NCBI RefSeq assembly: GCF_021401345.1
Contig: NZ_JACBGE010000007.1
Span: 124,001-188,000, forward strand
Reading direction: 5' to 3'
Length of the DNA: 64,000 nucleotides
From: Hydrogenophaga sp. NFH-34
GTDB lineage: Bacteria; Pseudomonadota; Gammaproteobacteria; Burkholderiales; Burkholderiaceae_C
The position numbers and the translations under genes were made by a program. The notes beneath the pieces were generated by a model that saw nothing but the letters and a program-made list of their open reading frames with translations, was not told the origin of the DNA and did not search any database. Below, piece after piece: positions 46,391 through 56,710 of the stretch (positions are counted from its first letter, which is position 1; the number at the start of each line of letters is the position of its first letter).

Positions 46391-48379
46391 ATGACCACTG
46401 CGACCCCTTTCCACAAGATCCTGATCGCCAACCGGGGCGAGATCGCGCTGCGCGTGATCCGCTCCGCCCGTGCCATGGGCTACCAGACCGTGGCCGTCTA
46501 CTCCACCGCCGACGCCGGTTCGCGCCACGTGCTCGAGGCCGACCAGGCGGTGTGCATCGGCGAGCCGCTGCCGGCGCAGAGCTACCTGCGCATCGACGCC
46601 ATCGTCGAGGCCGCGCGCCGCACCGGCGCCGACGCGGTGCACCCCGGCTACGGCTTCCTGGCCGAGAACGAAGACTTCGCGCGCGCCTGCCGCGACGCCG
46701 GCCTGGTCTTCATCGGTCCGTCGCCCGAAGCCATCATCGCCATGGGCCACAAGGCCGGTGCCAAGCAGATCATGATGGACGCGGGCGTGCCCTGCATCCC
46801 CGGTTACCAGGGCGAGGACCAGAGCGAGGCGCGCCTGGCGGCCGAGGCCGAACGCATCGGCTTTCCGGTGATGATCAAGGCCACCGCCGGCGGTGGCGGG
46901 CGCGGCATGCGCCTGGTCGAAAGCGCCAAGGCGTTTCCCGAGCTGCTGCGCAGCGCGCAGTCCGAAGCGCTGAACGCCTTCGGCGACGCCGAGGTGATCC
47001 TGGAGCGCGCCATCATCGAGCCGCGCCACATCGAGATCCAGATCTTCGCCGACCGCCACGGCAACGCCATCCACCTGGGCGAGCGCGACTGTTCGGTGCA
47101 GCGTCGCCACCAGAAGGTGGTGGAAGAGGCGCCGTCGCCCGCTGTGGATGCGGCCCTGCGCGAACGCATGGGCGCCACCGCGGTGGCCGCGGTCAAGGCC
47201 ATCCGCTACGAAGGCGCGGGCACGCTGGAGTTCCTGCTCGACCAGCAGGGCCAGTTCTATTTCATGGAGATGAACACCCGGCTGCAGGTGGAGCACCCGG
47301 TCACCGAAGCCATCACCGGCCTCGACCTGGTGGAACTGCAACTGCGGGTCGCCGCGGGCGAGGCCTTGCCGCTGCGCCAGGAAGACGTGCGCTTCCAGGG
47401 CCACGCCATCGAGGTGCGCCTGTGCGCCGAAGACGTGGACCGCGGCTTCATGCCCCAGAGCGGCACGCTGCGCCTGTGGCAGCCCGCGCAGACCCTGCGC
47501 GTGGAGCAGGCGCTGCGCAGCGGCGCCGAGATTCCGCCGTTCTACGACTCCATGATCGCCAAGGTGATCGCCCACGGCGCCACGCGCGACGAAGCGCGCC
47601 GCCGCCTGCTGCAGGGCCTGCACCAGACCGTGGCGCTGGGCGTGACCACCAACCAGGTGTTCCTGGGCGCCTGCCTGCGCCACCCGGTGTTCGCCGAAGG
47701 CGGCGCCACCACGGCCTTCATCGCCCGCCACCAGGATGCCCTGCTGCAGCCCGACGCCGCCGTGCGCGAGCGGGCGCTGGTGCTGGCGGCCGCACTGCTG
47801 TTCGAAACCGCGGGCGGCGCGCCGGCGCGGCCCCTGCTGCGCCGCCTCGCCCACCGCCTGCCCGTGGGCCTGCTGCTGGAAGTCAACGGCGCGCGCCACA
47901 GCGTGCACGTGGCGCAGACCGGTCCCGAGCACTTCCTGGTCACGATCGGGGAAACCGAGCACGGCGTGGCGCTGGTGGCCACCGACACCCAGGGCGACGC
48001 CGGTCGGGTGCGCGTGGTGCTCGACGGGGTCATGGAAAGCGCCGATTTCGTGCGCGACGGTGCCCAGCTCTGGCTGCATTACGCTGGCCAGCCCGTGACC
48101 GTGACCGACCTGACCCGCAGCGCCGCACAGCGCGCCAGCGACAGCGGTGGCGACGGCAAGGTGCGGGCCTCCATGAACGGCCGCGTGGTCGCGGTGCTGG
48201 TGGCCGAAGGCGACCAGGTCGAGGCCGGTCAACCCGTGGTCACGCTCGAAGCCATGAAGATGGAGCACGTGCACCTGGCCCCGGTGGCCGGCCGCGTGCT
48301 CGGCCTGAGCGTGGGCGTGGGTGAACAGGTCACGGCACGCCGCGTGCTCGCTGAGATCGAGGCGCCGGTGGCGGCCTGA
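46391..48379 (+). CDS. Acyl-CoA carboxylase biotin-carboxylase/BCCP (alpha) subunit, AtuF/MCC-like
   Basis: 662 residues. Biotin carboxylase domain (about 1-450): KILIANRGEIALRVIRSARAMG, the ATP loop KATAGGGGRGM, HIEIQIFADRHGN and FMEMNTRLQVEHPVTE. A linking region follows, and then the biotinyl domain with EAMKMEH, biotin on K623. Carboxylates biotin using ATP and bicarbonate for the beta subunit at 43579. Located 14 bases after the ACAD gene. Confidence 0.93.
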   Translation: MTTATPFHKILIANRGEIALRVIRSARAMGYQTVAVYSTADAGSRHVLEADQAVCIGEPLPAQSYLRIDAIVEAARRTGADAVHPGYGFLAENEDFARACRDAGLVFIGPSPEAIIAMGHKAGAKQIMMDAGVPCIPGYQGEDQSEARLAAEAERIGFPVMIKATAGGGGRGMRLVESAKAFPELLRSAQSEALNAFGDAEVILERAIIEPRHIEIQIFADRHGNAIHLGERDCSVQRRHQKVVEEAPSPAVDAALRERMGATAVAAVKAIRYEGAGTLEFLLDQQGQFYFMEMNTRLQVEHPVTEAITGLDLVELQLRVAAGEALPLRQEDVRFQGHAIEVRLCAEDVDRGFMPQSGTLRLWQPAQTLRVEQALRSGAEIPPFYDSMIAKVIAHGATRDEARRRLLQGLHQTVALGVTTNQVFLGACLRHPVFAEGGATTAFIARHQDALLQPDAAVRERALVLAAALLFETAGGAPARPLLRRLAHRLPVGLLLEVNGARHSVHVAQTGPEHFLVTIGETEHGVALVATDTQGDAGRVRVVLDGVMESADFVRDGAQLWLHYAGQPVTVTDLTRSAAQRASDSGGDGKVRASMNGRVVAVLVAEGDQVEAGQPVVTLEAMKMEHVHLAPVAGRVLGLSVGVGEQVTARRVLAEIEAPVAA

Positions 48380-48405
48380 AGACCCGGACCCAAGGAGACA
48401 AGACC

Positions 48406-49185
48406 ATGAGTGAAGCGCCCGAAGTCCTGCTGGAAAAACGCGGCCAGGCTTTCTGGATCACCATCAACCGGCCCGAGAAGCGCAATGCCCTGCACGCGGG
48501 CGTGATCGCGCTCATGCGCGAAGGCCTGCGCCAGGCGCACGCCGATCCCGAGGTGCGCGCCATCGTGCTCACAGGCAGTGGCGACAAGGCCTTCTGCGCC
48601 GGTGGCGACCTGCAGCCGGGCAAGGGCTTCGCGTTCGACTTCTCCAAGCCCAGCGTCGACTACGCCGACCTGCTGCGCGAGGCACAGAACGCCACGCTGC
48701 CCCTCATCGCCCGCGTCAACGGCACCTGCATGGCCGGCGGCATGGGCCTGCTGTGCATGGTGGACCTGGCCGTGGCGGCCGACCACGCGCTGTTCGGCCT
48801 GCCCGAGGTCAAGGTCGGTGTGTTCCCGATGCAGGTGCTCAGCCTGCTGCAGGACCTGGTGCCGCGCCGCACCGTGCGCGAATGGGCGCTGACCGGCGAG
48901 CCCCTGAGCGCGGCCGATGCGCTCGACGCCGGCCTGCTCAACCACGTGGTGCCGGCCGCCGACCTGGACGCCAAGGTCGACTGGCTGCTGGGCCGGCTGG
49001 TGGACAAGTCGCCCACCGCCATCCGGCGCGGCAAGTACGCCATGCGCGCCATCGAGGCGATGTCGTTCGACCAGGCCATCGCCTACACCGAGAGCCAGAT
49101 CGCGCTGCTGGCCATGACCGAAGACGCCCGGGAAGGCCTGGCTGCCTTCAACGAGCGGCGCAAACCCGTGTGGACCGGCCGATGA
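48406..49185 (+). CDS. Enoyl-CoA hydratase family protein (AtuE/LiuC position)
   Basis: 259 residues. FCAGGDLQPG and GTCMAGGMGLLCMVDLAVAAD form the oxyanion hole; FGLPEVKVGVFPMQVLSLL keeps one catalytic Glu and lacks the second. In carboxylase operons the equivalent enzyme hydrates the glutaconyl-CoA product (AtuE or LiuC). AAGGAGAC precedes the ATG. Its stop overlaps the next ATG (ATGA). Confidence 0.84.
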   Translation: MSEAPEVLLEKRGQAFWITINRPEKRNALHAGVIALMREGLRQAHADPEVRAIVLTGSGDKAFCAGGDLQPGKGFAFDFSKPSVDYADLLREAQNATLPLIARVNGTCMAGGMGLLCMVDLAVAADHALFGLPEVKVGVFPMQVLSLLQDLVPRRTVREWALTGEPLSAADALDAGLLNHVVPAADLDAKVDWLLGRLVDKSPTAIRRGKYAMRAIEAMSFDQAIAYTESQIALLAMTEDAREGLAAFNERRKPVWTGR

Positions 49186-50765
49186 ACGCTGGCGCGCCTG
49201 CGGTGTCCCTGCCGGACTGGCCCGGTTCCCGCGCCGGTTTGACCACGCCCGTGCTCGGCCTGGCGACCTGGCTGCGCCGCGTGGCCGAACGCCACCCGCA
49301 CCGGCCGGCGATCACCTGCGACGAGCGCACCTGGACCTATGCCGAGCTGCAGCAGCGCGTGGAGGCCATGGCCGCCGTGCTCGCGGCGCAGGGCCTGCAA
49401 GCGGGTGACCGCGTCGGTTACCTGGGGTTCAATCACCCGCTGTTCCTGGTCGCGCTGCACGCGTGCGCGCGCCTCAACGCCATCTTCGTGCCGCTGAACT
49501 TCCGCCTCTCCGGGCCGGAGATCGCCTTCATCGCCGAAGACGCGGGCCTGCGCGTGCTGCTGGCCGATGCGGCGCACCGGCCGGTGGTCGATGGCATCCG
49601 CGACGGGCTGCGCTGCCCGTGTTACCTCGCGCTCGATGGCGAAGCCCCTGGCTGGGCAACGCTGCCGGCGCTGGACCGCCCGGCCGCCGCGGTGCCGGCC
49701 GAGCAACCCACCGCGCCCGACGACGTGGCGCTGATCATGTACACCTCGGGCACCACCGGTCACCCCAAGGGCGCCATGCTCACGCACGGCAACTTCTGGA
49801 CCAACAACCTCAACGGCATCCTGAGCAACGGCCTGCGCTGCGAGGACGTGGTGCTCAACTTCGCGCCGCTGTTCCACGTCGGTGGCCTGTGTTCGGTCTC
49901 GATGCCGGCCATGCAGGCCGGCGCCCACCTGGTGCTGCACCGGGCCTGGGACGCCGAGGCCGTGATGCACGACATCGCCCGCCACCGGGTGAGCGTCACC
50001 TTTGCGGTGCCGTCGATGCTGCTGTTCATGAGCCAGCACCCCGGTTTCGGAGCCGCCGACCTGTCCAGCCTGCGCACCATCGCCGTGGGCGGTGCGCCCA
50101 TGCCGCTGCCGCTGCTGCAGCGCTACGCCGAGCGTGGCATTCCGGTCAACCAGGGTTTCGGCATGACCGAAACCACCGCCACCGTCAGCCTGCTCATCCC
50201 CGAGCGAAGCATCGACAAGCTCGGTTCCTGCGGCACGCCGGCGCTGCTGACCGAGGTCTGCCTCAAGGACTATGAGGGCCGCCTGATCACCGAACCCCAC
50301 CAGCGCGGCGAGCTGTGCATCCGCGGGGGCAACGTGATGCGGGGCTACTGGAATCGCCCCGACGCCACGGCAGCGGCCTTCGACGACGAGGGCTGGTTCC
50401 ACAGCGGCGACGTGGCCTACGTCGACGAAGACGGCTTCTATTTCATCTGCGACCGCCTCAAGGACATGGTCATCAGCGGTGGCGAAAACGTCTACCCGGC
50501 CGAGGTCGAGAGCGTGCTCTACCGCCATCCCGCCGTGGCCGAGGTGGCCGTGATCGGCGCGCCCGACGAGCGCTGGGGCGAACGCGTGGTGGCCGTGGCC
50601 GCGCTGAAGCCGGGCGAGCAGCTCACGCTGGAAGCCTTGCAGGCCTTTGCGCGGCAGGAATTGGCCGGCTACAAGCTGCCGCGCGAGCTGCGTATCGTCG
50701 ATGCGCTGCCGCGCAACCCCACCGGCAAGGTGCTCAAGGCGCGCCTGCGGCAACCTGCCCCCTGA
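49182..50765 (+). CDS. AMP-forming acyl-CoA ligase
   Basis: 527 residues. YTSGTTGHPKGAML, GFGMTETTATVS, WFHSGDVAYVDEDGFYFICDRLKDMVISGGENVYPAEVE and NPTGKVLK, all canonical. Tandem paralogue of the next gene: the block GYLGFNHP..FVPLNFRL..MYTSGTTG is nearly the same in both. Likely activates the growth substrate or a chain-shortened acid. Translationally coupled to the hydratase gene. Confidence 0.9.
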   Translation: MNAGAPAVSLPDWPGSRAGLTTPVLGLATWLRRVAERHPHRPAITCDERTWTYAELQQRVEAMAAVLAAQGLQAGDRVGYLGFNHPLFLVALHACARLNAIFVPLNFRLSGPEIAFIAEDAGLRVLLADAAHRPVVDGIRDGLRCPCYLALDGEAPGWATLPALDRPAAAVPAEQPTAPDDVALIMYTSGTTGHPKGAMLTHGNFWTNNLNGILSNGLRCEDVVLNFAPLFHVGGLCSVSMPAMQAGAHLVLHRAWDAEAVMHDIARHRVSVTFAVPSMLLFMSQHPGFGAADLSSLRTIAVGGAPMPLPLLQRYAERGIPVNQGFGMTETTATVSLLIPERSIDKLGSCGTPALLTEVCLKDYEGRLITEPHQRGELCIRGGNVMRGYWNRPDATAAAFDDEGWFHSGDVAYVDEDGFYFICDRLKDMVISGGENVYPAEVESVLYRHPAVAEVAVIGAPDERWGERVVAVAALKPGEQLTLEALQAFARQELAGYKLPRELRIVDALPRNPTGKVLKARLRQPAP

Positions 50766-50798
50766 GTTTCATCCCCCAGAAAAAACGGAGACAAGCGC

Positions 50799-52376
50799 AT
50801 GAGCCCGATTCCATCCCTGCCCGCCGACGGCTTCGGCGGCGTGCCCGCGCCCTGGCCCAAGATCGCCATGGGCCAGTGGTTCACCGAACGCGCGCGGCGC
50901 GACGGTGGCCGCCAGGCCCTGACCTTCGAGGGCCGCACCTGGACCTATGCCGAGATGCTGGCCGACATCGACCGCCTGGCCGGCGCCCTGCGCGCCGGCG
51001 GCATCGAGCCGGGCACCCGCGTCGGCTACCTCGGGTTCAACCACCCGATGTTCTTCGTCGCGTTGTTCGCGTGTTCCAAGATCGGCGCCATCTTCGTGCC
51101 GCTGAACTTCCGCCTGGCCGGGCCCGAGTTCGAATACATCATCAACGACGCGGGCGTGCACACGCTGCTGGTCGACACCGACCACATCGCGGTCATCGAA
51201 TCGGTGCGCGAGCGGCTGCACTGCCAGCGCTACCTGTGCGCCCACGGCCAGCCGGCCGACCCAGCGCGCTGGCCCGGTGCGGCCGAGGCGATGGCGGCGG
51301 CCACGCCCGTGAGCGAGGCGCACCAGCCGCACCAGGACGACGTGGCGGTGATCATGTACACCTCCGGCACCACCGGCCGGCCCAAGGGCGCGATGCTGAC
51401 CGTGGGCAACTTCTGGTGGAACCACGTCAACGAGCTGGTGATGCTCGACATGCGTCCCGACGACGTGCTGCTGACCTTCGCGCCCGTGTTCCACATCGGC
51501 GCGCTCAACGTGCTCACGCTCACCAACTTCCTCAAGGGCGCGCACATGGTGCTGCACCGGGGCTTCGACCCCGGCCTGGCGCTGCGCGACATCGCGGCCT
51601 ACCGGGTGACCACCATCTTCGCGGTGCCGGCGATGCTGCTGTTCATCAGCCAGCATCCGGACTTCGCCAGCGCCGACACGTCCACCGTGCGCACCGTGAT
51701 GTGCGGTGGCGCGCCGTGTCCCGAGCCGCTGCTGCACCTGCTGGACCAGCGCGGCATCCTCGTCCAACAGGGCTACGGCCTGACCGAGACGGCTGCCATG
51801 GCGACCGCGCTGTCGAGCGAATGGGCCACGGCCAAGATCGGTTCGGTGGGGGTGTCGCCCCTGTTGACCGACGTGTGCATCATGACCGCCGATGGCCAGA
51901 AAGTGACCGAGCCGCACGCGCGCGGTGAGGTCTGCGTGCGGGGCATGAACGTCACCCGCGGCTACTGGAACCAGCCCGAAGCCACGCGCAACGCGATCGA
52001 CACCGAGCACTGGTTCCGCACCGGCGACGTGGGCTACTTCGACGAGCAGGGCTTCTATTACATCTGCGACCGGGTCAAAGACATGATCATCACCGGCGGC
52101 GAAAACGTCTACCCGGCAGAGGTCGAGAGCGTGCTGTTCGGGCACCCCGCCGTGGCCGAGGTCGCCGTGATCGGTGTGCCCGATGCGCAGTGGGGCGAAG
52201 CGGTGGTGGCGGTGGTGGCACTCAAGCCGGGCAGCCAGCTCACGCTGGACGAGCTGCGCGATTTCGCCACCGAGCGCCTGGCGCGCTACAAGGTGCCCAA
52301 GCAGATGCGCCTCGTCGATGCCCTGCCGCGCAACCCGACCGGCAAGGTGCTCAAGTACAAGCTGCGGGAGACCTGA
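50799..52376 (+). CDS. AMP-forming acyl-CoA ligase, paralogue of the upstream gene
   Basis: 525 residues. MYTSGTTGRPKGAMLTVGNFWWN, GYGLTETAAMATAL, KDMIITGGENVYPAEVESVLFGHPAVAEVAVIG, NPTGKVLKYKLRET. CGGAGAC precedes the ATG. Last gene of the carboxylase operon, followed by an intergenic hairpin repeat. Why two similar ligases stand in tandem is not clear: different chain lengths or stereoisomers are possible. Confidence 0.9.
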   Translation: MSPIPSLPADGFGGVPAPWPKIAMGQWFTERARRDGGRQALTFEGRTWTYAEMLADIDRLAGALRAGGIEPGTRVGYLGFNHPMFFVALFACSKIGAIFVPLNFRLAGPEFEYIINDAGVHTLLVDTDHIAVIESVRERLHCQRYLCAHGQPADPARWPGAAEAMAAATPVSEAHQPHQDDVAVIMYTSGTTGRPKGAMLTVGNFWWNHVNELVMLDMRPDDVLLTFAPVFHIGALNVLTLTNFLKGAHMVLHRGFDPGLALRDIAAYRVTTIFAVPAMLLFISQHPDFASADTSTVRTVMCGGAPCPEPLLHLLDQRGILVQQGYGLTETAAMATALSSEWATAKIGSVGVSPLLTDVCIMTADGQKVTEPHARGEVCVRGMNVTRGYWNQPEATRNAIDTEHWFRTGDVGYFDEQGFYYICDRVKDMIITGGENVYPAEVESVLFGHPAVAEVAVIGVPDAQWGEAVVAVVALKPGSQLTLDELRDFATERLARYKVPKQMRLVDALPRNPTGKVLKYKLRET

Positions 52377-52379
52377 AGC

Positions 52380-52443
52380 ACCCCCTGCGCCGCTGACGCG
52401 GCTTCCCCCTGCGTGGAGCGCCGGTGGCGCTTCGCGGGGGGCT
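52380..52443. repeat. Dispersed GC-rich hairpin repeat, intergenic copy
   Basis: CCCCCTGCGCCGCTGACGCG core at the start, then CCCCCTGCG...CGCGGGGGG arms around an inner GAGCGCC-GGT-GGCGCTT hairpin. Lies exactly between the convergent ligase and crotonase genes and may serve as a two-way terminator. Confidence 0.6.
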
Positions 52444-52447
52444 GCCT

Positions 52448-53212
52448 CTAACGACCGCGCCAGACCGGCGCGCGCTTCTCGGCAAAGGCGCGCGCACCTT
52501 CGAGCGCGTCTGCCGAGTGGCCGATCGGGTCGGCCAGCGGGGCCTGGCGGGCGAACATCTCGTCGGCCGGCCAGGTGGCCGACTCGATCACGATGCGTTT
52601 GCTGGCGCGCACCGCCAGCGGGGCCTGTTCGGCAATGCGTGCGGCGAGTTGCAGCGCCTGCGCCAGGGCCTCCCCGGGCGCCGCGAGCCGGTTCACCAGG
52701 CCCTGCGACCAGGCGCGCTCGGCGGACAGCAGGTCGCCCGTGAGCGCCATTTCCATGGCCAGGAAGTAGGGCAGGCGGCGCGGCAGCCGCATCAGCCCGC
52801 CGGCCGACGCCACCAGGCCTCGGCGTACCTCGGGCAGGCCGAACTGGGCGTTGTCGGCGGCGACGATCAGGTCACAGGCCAGCGCCAGCTCGAAGCCACC
52901 GGCCACCGCATACCCTTCCACGGCGGCGATGATGGGCTTGGCCGGCGGGCGCTCGGTCAGGCCGCCGAAGCCGCGCACCGGGTCCCAGGGCAGTTCGCCC
53001 TGGGTGAAGGCCTTGAGGTCCATGCCGGCGCAGAAGTGCCCGCCGTCGCCGGTGATCACCGCCACGCGGCAGGTGTCGTCGGCCTCCAGCGCGTCGATGG
53101 CGGCGGCGATGCGCCGCGCCAGCGTGCCGGTCATGGCGTTGCGCGCCTGCGGGCGGCTGATGCGCAGCACGCGCACCGGCCCGTGCGGCTCGATCTGCAG
53201 CTCGTCGCTCAT
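52448..53212 (-). CDS. Enoyl-CoA hydratase family protein
   Basis: 254 residues. [58 protein letters not shown]. One Glu in the active-site region, the second replaced by Ser/Ala. The C-terminal [17 protein letters not shown] is typical. ATG 53212 overlaps the thiolase stop (ATGA), so it is the third gene of the fadB-like/thiolase/crotonase operon under the box at 56584-56625. Confidence 0.85.
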   Translation of the reverse strand: MSDELQIEPHGPVRVLRISRPQARNAMTGTLARRIAAAIDALEADDTCRVAVITGDGGHFCAGMDLKAFTQGELPWDPVRGFGGLTERPPAKPIIAAVEGYAVAGGFELALACDLIVAADNAQFGLPEVRRGLVASAGGLMRLPRRLPYFLAMEMALTGDLLSAERAWSQGLVNRLAAPGEALAQALQLAARIAEQAPLAVRASKRIVIESATWPADEMFARQAPLADPIGHSADALEGARAFAEKRAPVWRGR

Positions 53213-54393
53213 GCCACCTCGAACAGGCCGGCCGCGCCCATGCCGCCGCCCACGCACATGGTGACCACCACGTACTTCACGCCGCGGCGTTTGCCTTCGA
53301 TCAGCGCGTGGCCGACCAGGCGGGCGCCGGTCATGCCATAGGGGTGGCCGATGGAGATGCCGCCGCCGTCGACGTTGTAGCGCTCCGGGTCGATGCCCAG
53401 GTGGTCGCGGCAGTACAGCGCCTGGCACGCGAAGGCTTCGTTCAGTTCCCACAGGCCGATGTCGTCGACCTTCAGGCCGTGGCGCTGCAGCAGCTTGGGG
53501 ATGGCGTAGATCGGGCCGATGCCCATTTCTTCGGGGGCGCAGCCGGCCACGGCCATGCCGCGGTAGAGGCCCAGCGGGGCCAGGCCGCGCTTTTCGGCCA
53601 GGGCGCGGTCCATCACCACGCAGGCCGACGCACCGTCGGAGAGCTGGCTGGCATTGCCCGCGGTGATCACGCCGCCTTCGAGCACGGGCTTGAGCGACTG
53701 CAGGCTTTCGAGCGTGGTCTCGGGGCGGTTGCCCTCGTCGCGTGCGAGCGTGATGTCGCGGTAGCTGACCTGTTCGGTGGCCTTGTCGACCACCGCCATC
53801 TGTGTGGCGATGGGCACGATCTCGGCGTCGAGCCGGCCGGCCTGCTGGGCGGCGGCGGTGCGCTGCTGCGACTGCAGCGCATAGGCGTCCTGCGCGTCGC
53901 GGCCGATGCCGTACTTCTTCGCCACGAACTCGGCCGTCTGCAGCATCGGCATGTAGGCATGCGCGGCGCGTGCGATGACGGCCGGGTCGGCCTCGGCCGC
54001 GACCCACTTCATGTAGGCGTTCTGCACCGCCGAGATGTTCTCCTGCCCACCGGCCACGACCACGTCCATGCCGTCGGCGGTGACCTGCTTGGCGGCGGTG
54101 GCAATGGCCATCAGGCCCGACGCGCACTGGCGGTCCATGGTCTGGCCGGCCACGCTCAGCGGCAGGCCGGCGGCCAGCAGCGCGTTGCGGGCGAGGTTCA
54201 TGCCGGCGGTGCCGGCGCTGAGCACGGTGCCGATCACCACGTCCTCGATCTCGCCGCCCTCGATGCCGGCGCGTTCGACCGCGTGGCGGATGGCGTGCGC
54301 CATCAGCGTGGGCGACTTGGTGTGGTTGAACGCCCCTTTGAAGGCCCGCCCGATGGGGGTGCGGGCGGTGGACACGATGACAGCTTCTCTCAT
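53209..54393 (-). CDS. Acetyl-CoA C-acyltransferase (thiolase)
   Basis: 394 residues. Catalytic nucleophile C90 in MDRQCASGL, the NEAFA loop, [14 protein letters not shown] histidine region and [14 protein letters not shown] with the second cysteine. Cleaves 3-ketoacyl-CoA in the last step of beta-oxidation. ATG 54393 is the family start [22 protein letters not shown]. Middle gene of the operon, 53 bases after the fadB-like gene. Confidence 0.93.
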   Translation of the reverse strand: MREAVIVSTARTPIGRAFKGAFNHTKSPTLMAHAIRHAVERAGIEGGEIEDVVIGTVLSAGTAGMNLARNALLAAGLPLSVAGQTMDRQCASGLMAIATAAKQVTADGMDVVVAGGQENISAVQNAYMKWVAAEADPAVIARAAHAYMPMLQTAEFVAKKYGIGRDAQDAYALQSQQRTAAAQQAGRLDAEIVPIATQMAVVDKATEQVSYRDITLARDEGNRPETTLESLQSLKPVLEGGVITAGNASQLSDGASACVVMDRALAEKRGLAPLGLYRGMAVAGCAPEEMGIGPIYAIPKLLQRHGLKVDDIGLWELNEAFACQALYCRDHLGIDPERYNVDGGGISIGHPYGMTGARLVGHALIEGKRRGVKYVVVTMCVGGGMGAAGLFEVA

Positions 54394-54446
54394 GGAATGG
54401 CTCCGTAGACAGGTGAGGGATCGGGCGCCGCTGGCGGCGCAGGGGG

Positions 54447-56552
54447 TCAGGACCGGGACAGGCGGCCGCCTTCGGCGGCCAGGCGCCGCAGCAGCGGGCT
54501 CACGCTCCAGTAGCCGAAGGGGTTGCCGCGCACGGCGGCGTAGTGGTCCAGACGCTGCACCAGCAGCGGCAGGCCGGTTTGGTCGGCCAGGAACATCGGG
54601 CCGCCCTGGTGGACCGGGAAGCCGTAGCCGGCGGTCCAGACCACGTCGATGTCGCTGCCGCGGTAGGCGATGCCTTCTTCCAGGATGCGCGCGCCTTCGT
54701 TGACCATGCTGTAGATCAGGCGTTCGATGATCTCGGTGTCGGTGATGTCGCTGCGGCGGGCGATGCCGTGCTGCTGCGCCAGCGCCTCGCACACGGCCTG
54801 CGTCTCGGGGTTGGCCAGCGGCGTGCGGCCTTCGTAGCGGTAGTAGCCGGCGCCGGTCTTCTGGCCGAAGTGGCCCAGTTCGAACAGCTTGCGCACGACC
54901 ACGCGGTAGGTCGGGTCGGGCGGCAGGCCACCGGCCTTCTCGTACTCGATCACGGTCTTGGCGCCGACGTCGATGCCGGCCATGTCGAGCATGCGGCACG
55001 GCCCCATGGCCAGGCCCAGGCTTTCGATGGCGCCGTCGATCTGTGTCGGTGTCGCGCCTTCGAGCAGCAGGAATTCGGCTTCGCGCATGTAGACCTCGGC
55101 CATGCGGTTGCCGATGAAGCCGTAGCACACGCCCGAGACGGCCGCGACCTTGCCGATGCGCTTGGCCAGCTGCATCACGGTGGCCAGGGCGTCGGGCGCG
55201 GTCTGCGCGCCGCGCACCACTTCCAGCAGGCGCATCACGTTGGCCGGGCTGAAGAAGTGCGTGCCCAGCACGTCGGCCGCGCGCCCGGAGGCGGCAGCGA
55301 TCTGGTCCACGTCCAGCGTCGAGGTGTTGGTGGCGATGATGGCGCCGGGCTTGCAAATGGCGCCCAGGCGCTGGGCGATCTGCTGCTTGAGCGCCATGTT
55401 CTCGAACACGGCTTCGATGACGATGTCGCAGTCGGCAAAGTCGGTGTCGTTGAGCGAGGGCGTCAACCGGGCCAGGCGGCGGTCGCGCTCCTCGGCGGCC
55501 AGCCGGCCCTTGCTGACGGTGGCGTCGTAGTTCTTGCGGATCGTGGCCAGGCCGCGCTCCAGCGCTTCGGAACTGGCCTCGACCAGCACGGTGTCGTAGC
55601 CGGCGTTGATGAAGCACATGGCGATGCCGCCCCCCATGGTGCCCGCGCCGAGCACGCCCACCTTGCGGATGGGGCGCAGCGCAACGTCTTTGGGCAGGCC
55701 GGGGATTTTTTCGGCCGCACGCTCGGCGAAGAACAGGTGGCGCATGGCCTGCGAGGTGCCCGATCGCAGCACGCGGGCGAACCACTCGGCTTCCACCTGT
55801 TCGCCTTGCGGGAAGGGCAGGGTGGCGGCGGCGCGCACGCTCTCGACGATGGCTTCGTGGGCCGGGTACTGGGGTTGCGAACGCGCCTTGGCCAGCGCCT
55901 GGTCGAGCAGCCCGTCGGGCAGCGAGGCCGGGTCCACCGTGAGCGCGCTGGTGCGGCGCGGCGTGCCGCCCGCCAGGGCGAGGGCCTGGGCCCGGGCCAG
56001 CGCGGCCTGCAGCGGCGGGGCATCGCTGATCTCGTCGATGATGCCGGCGGCCTGCGCTTCGGCGGCACCGACCATGCGGCCGCTGAGCATCATGTCCAGC
56101 GCGCGCTGCGCGCCCGCCAGGCGCGGCAGGCGCTGCGTGCCCAGCGAGCCGGGGATCAGGCCGAGCTTGACCTCGGGCAGGCCGACGCGGGTGGTGGGCG
56201 CGGCCACGCGCCAGTGGCATGCCATGGCCAGTTCCAGGCCGCCACCCAGGGCCGTGCCGTGCAGGGCCGCCACCACGGGGCGGTGGCTGGCTTCGAGCCG
56301 GCCCAGGAACTGGTTGTACGGCGCGGCGCTGAAGGCCGGGTCTTCGAATGCCGCGATGTCGCCGCCGGCGACGAAGGTGCGGCCTTCGCAATGCAGCACC
56401 AGGGCCTGCAGTTCGGGGCGGGCTTCGAAGGCGGCGAGGCCCTCGATCAGGCCCTGCACGGTGGCGGGGGAGAGGGCGTTGACGGGCGGGTTCTGGATGA
56501 CCAGTACGCCAATGGCGCCTTCGGTCTTCAGGGTCACGGGGGTGGTCGACAT
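54447..56552 (-). CDS. FadB-like bifunctional enoyl-CoA hydratase / 3-hydroxyacyl-CoA dehydrogenase
   Basis: 701 residues. N-terminal crotonase domain (about 1-200): [55 protein letters not shown]. Then the NAD-binding domain [29 protein letters not shown] and the C-terminal 3HCDH domains with [19 protein letters not shown]. Performs hydration and NAD-dependent oxidation. ATG 56552 (MSTTPVTL) is preferred to an in-frame TTG at 56558. First gene of its operon. Confidence 0.92.
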   Translation of the reverse strand: MSTTPVTLKTEGAIGVLVIQNPPVNALSPATVQGLIEGLAAFEARPELQALVLHCEGRTFVAGGDIAAFEDPAFSAAPYNQFLGRLEASHRPVVAALHGTALGGGLELAMACHWRVAAPTTRVGLPEVKLGLIPGSLGTQRLPRLAGAQRALDMMLSGRMVGAAEAQAAGIIDEISDAPPLQAALARAQALALAGGTPRRTSALTVDPASLPDGLLDQALAKARSQPQYPAHEAIVESVRAAATLPFPQGEQVEAEWFARVLRSGTSQAMRHLFFAERAAEKIPGLPKDVALRPIRKVGVLGAGTMGGGIAMCFINAGYDTVLVEASSEALERGLATIRKNYDATVSKGRLAAEERDRRLARLTPSLNDTDFADCDIVIEAVFENMALKQQIAQRLGAICKPGAIIATNTSTLDVDQIAAASGRAADVLGTHFFSPANVMRLLEVVRGAQTAPDALATVMQLAKRIGKVAAVSGVCYGFIGNRMAEVYMREAEFLLLEGATPTQIDGAIESLGLAMGPCRMLDMAGIDVGAKTVIEYEKAGGLPPDPTYRVVVRKLFELGHFGQKTGAGYYRYEGRTPLANPETQAVCEALAQQHGIARRSDITDTEIIERLIYSMVNEGARILEEGIAYRGSDIDVVWTAGYGFPVHQGGPMFLADQTGLPLLVQRLDHYAAVRGNPFGYWSVSPLLRRLAAEGGRLSRS

Positions 56553-56583
56553 GGGCAATTCCGATCAGCGAAGGGACTGGGGG

Positions 56584-56625
56584 ACTGTAGGAGGGCCGCC
56601 CGCGCCTGTCTTGCGCCGACTGGTT
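56584..56625 (-). promoter_or_regulatory. Regulon promoter module, site 12 (fadB-like operon)
   Basis: Box AACCAGTCGGCGCAAGAC (56608-56625), 18-bp gap, TACAGT (56584-56589), minus strand. Start predicted near 56577, 25 bases before the gene. Confidence 0.8.
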
Positions 56626-56668
56626 GGTGCCGCGTGCAGCCGCCCCCGGTAAAACCCGGCCCCGGTCC

Positions 56669-56710
56669 AGCCAATGGACGCAAGACGGACACGGGGGGTG
56701 TCCCCACCAT
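56669..56710 (+). promoter_or_regulatory. Regulon promoter module, site 13 (TRAP-QM operon)
   Basis: Box AGCCAATGGACGCAAGAC (56669-56686), 18-bp gap, CACCAT (56705-56710). Back to back with site 12, 43 bp away. Start predicted near 56717. Confidence 0.8.

Noticed and set aside
43579-48379. Simple assignment of the carboxylase operon to leucine degradation (liu/mcc)
   Set aside because: The AtuA-family gene, the multiple ligases and ACADs, the kinase pair and the beta-subunit motifs fit leucine poorly; it stays a possible alternative for the carboxylase alone.
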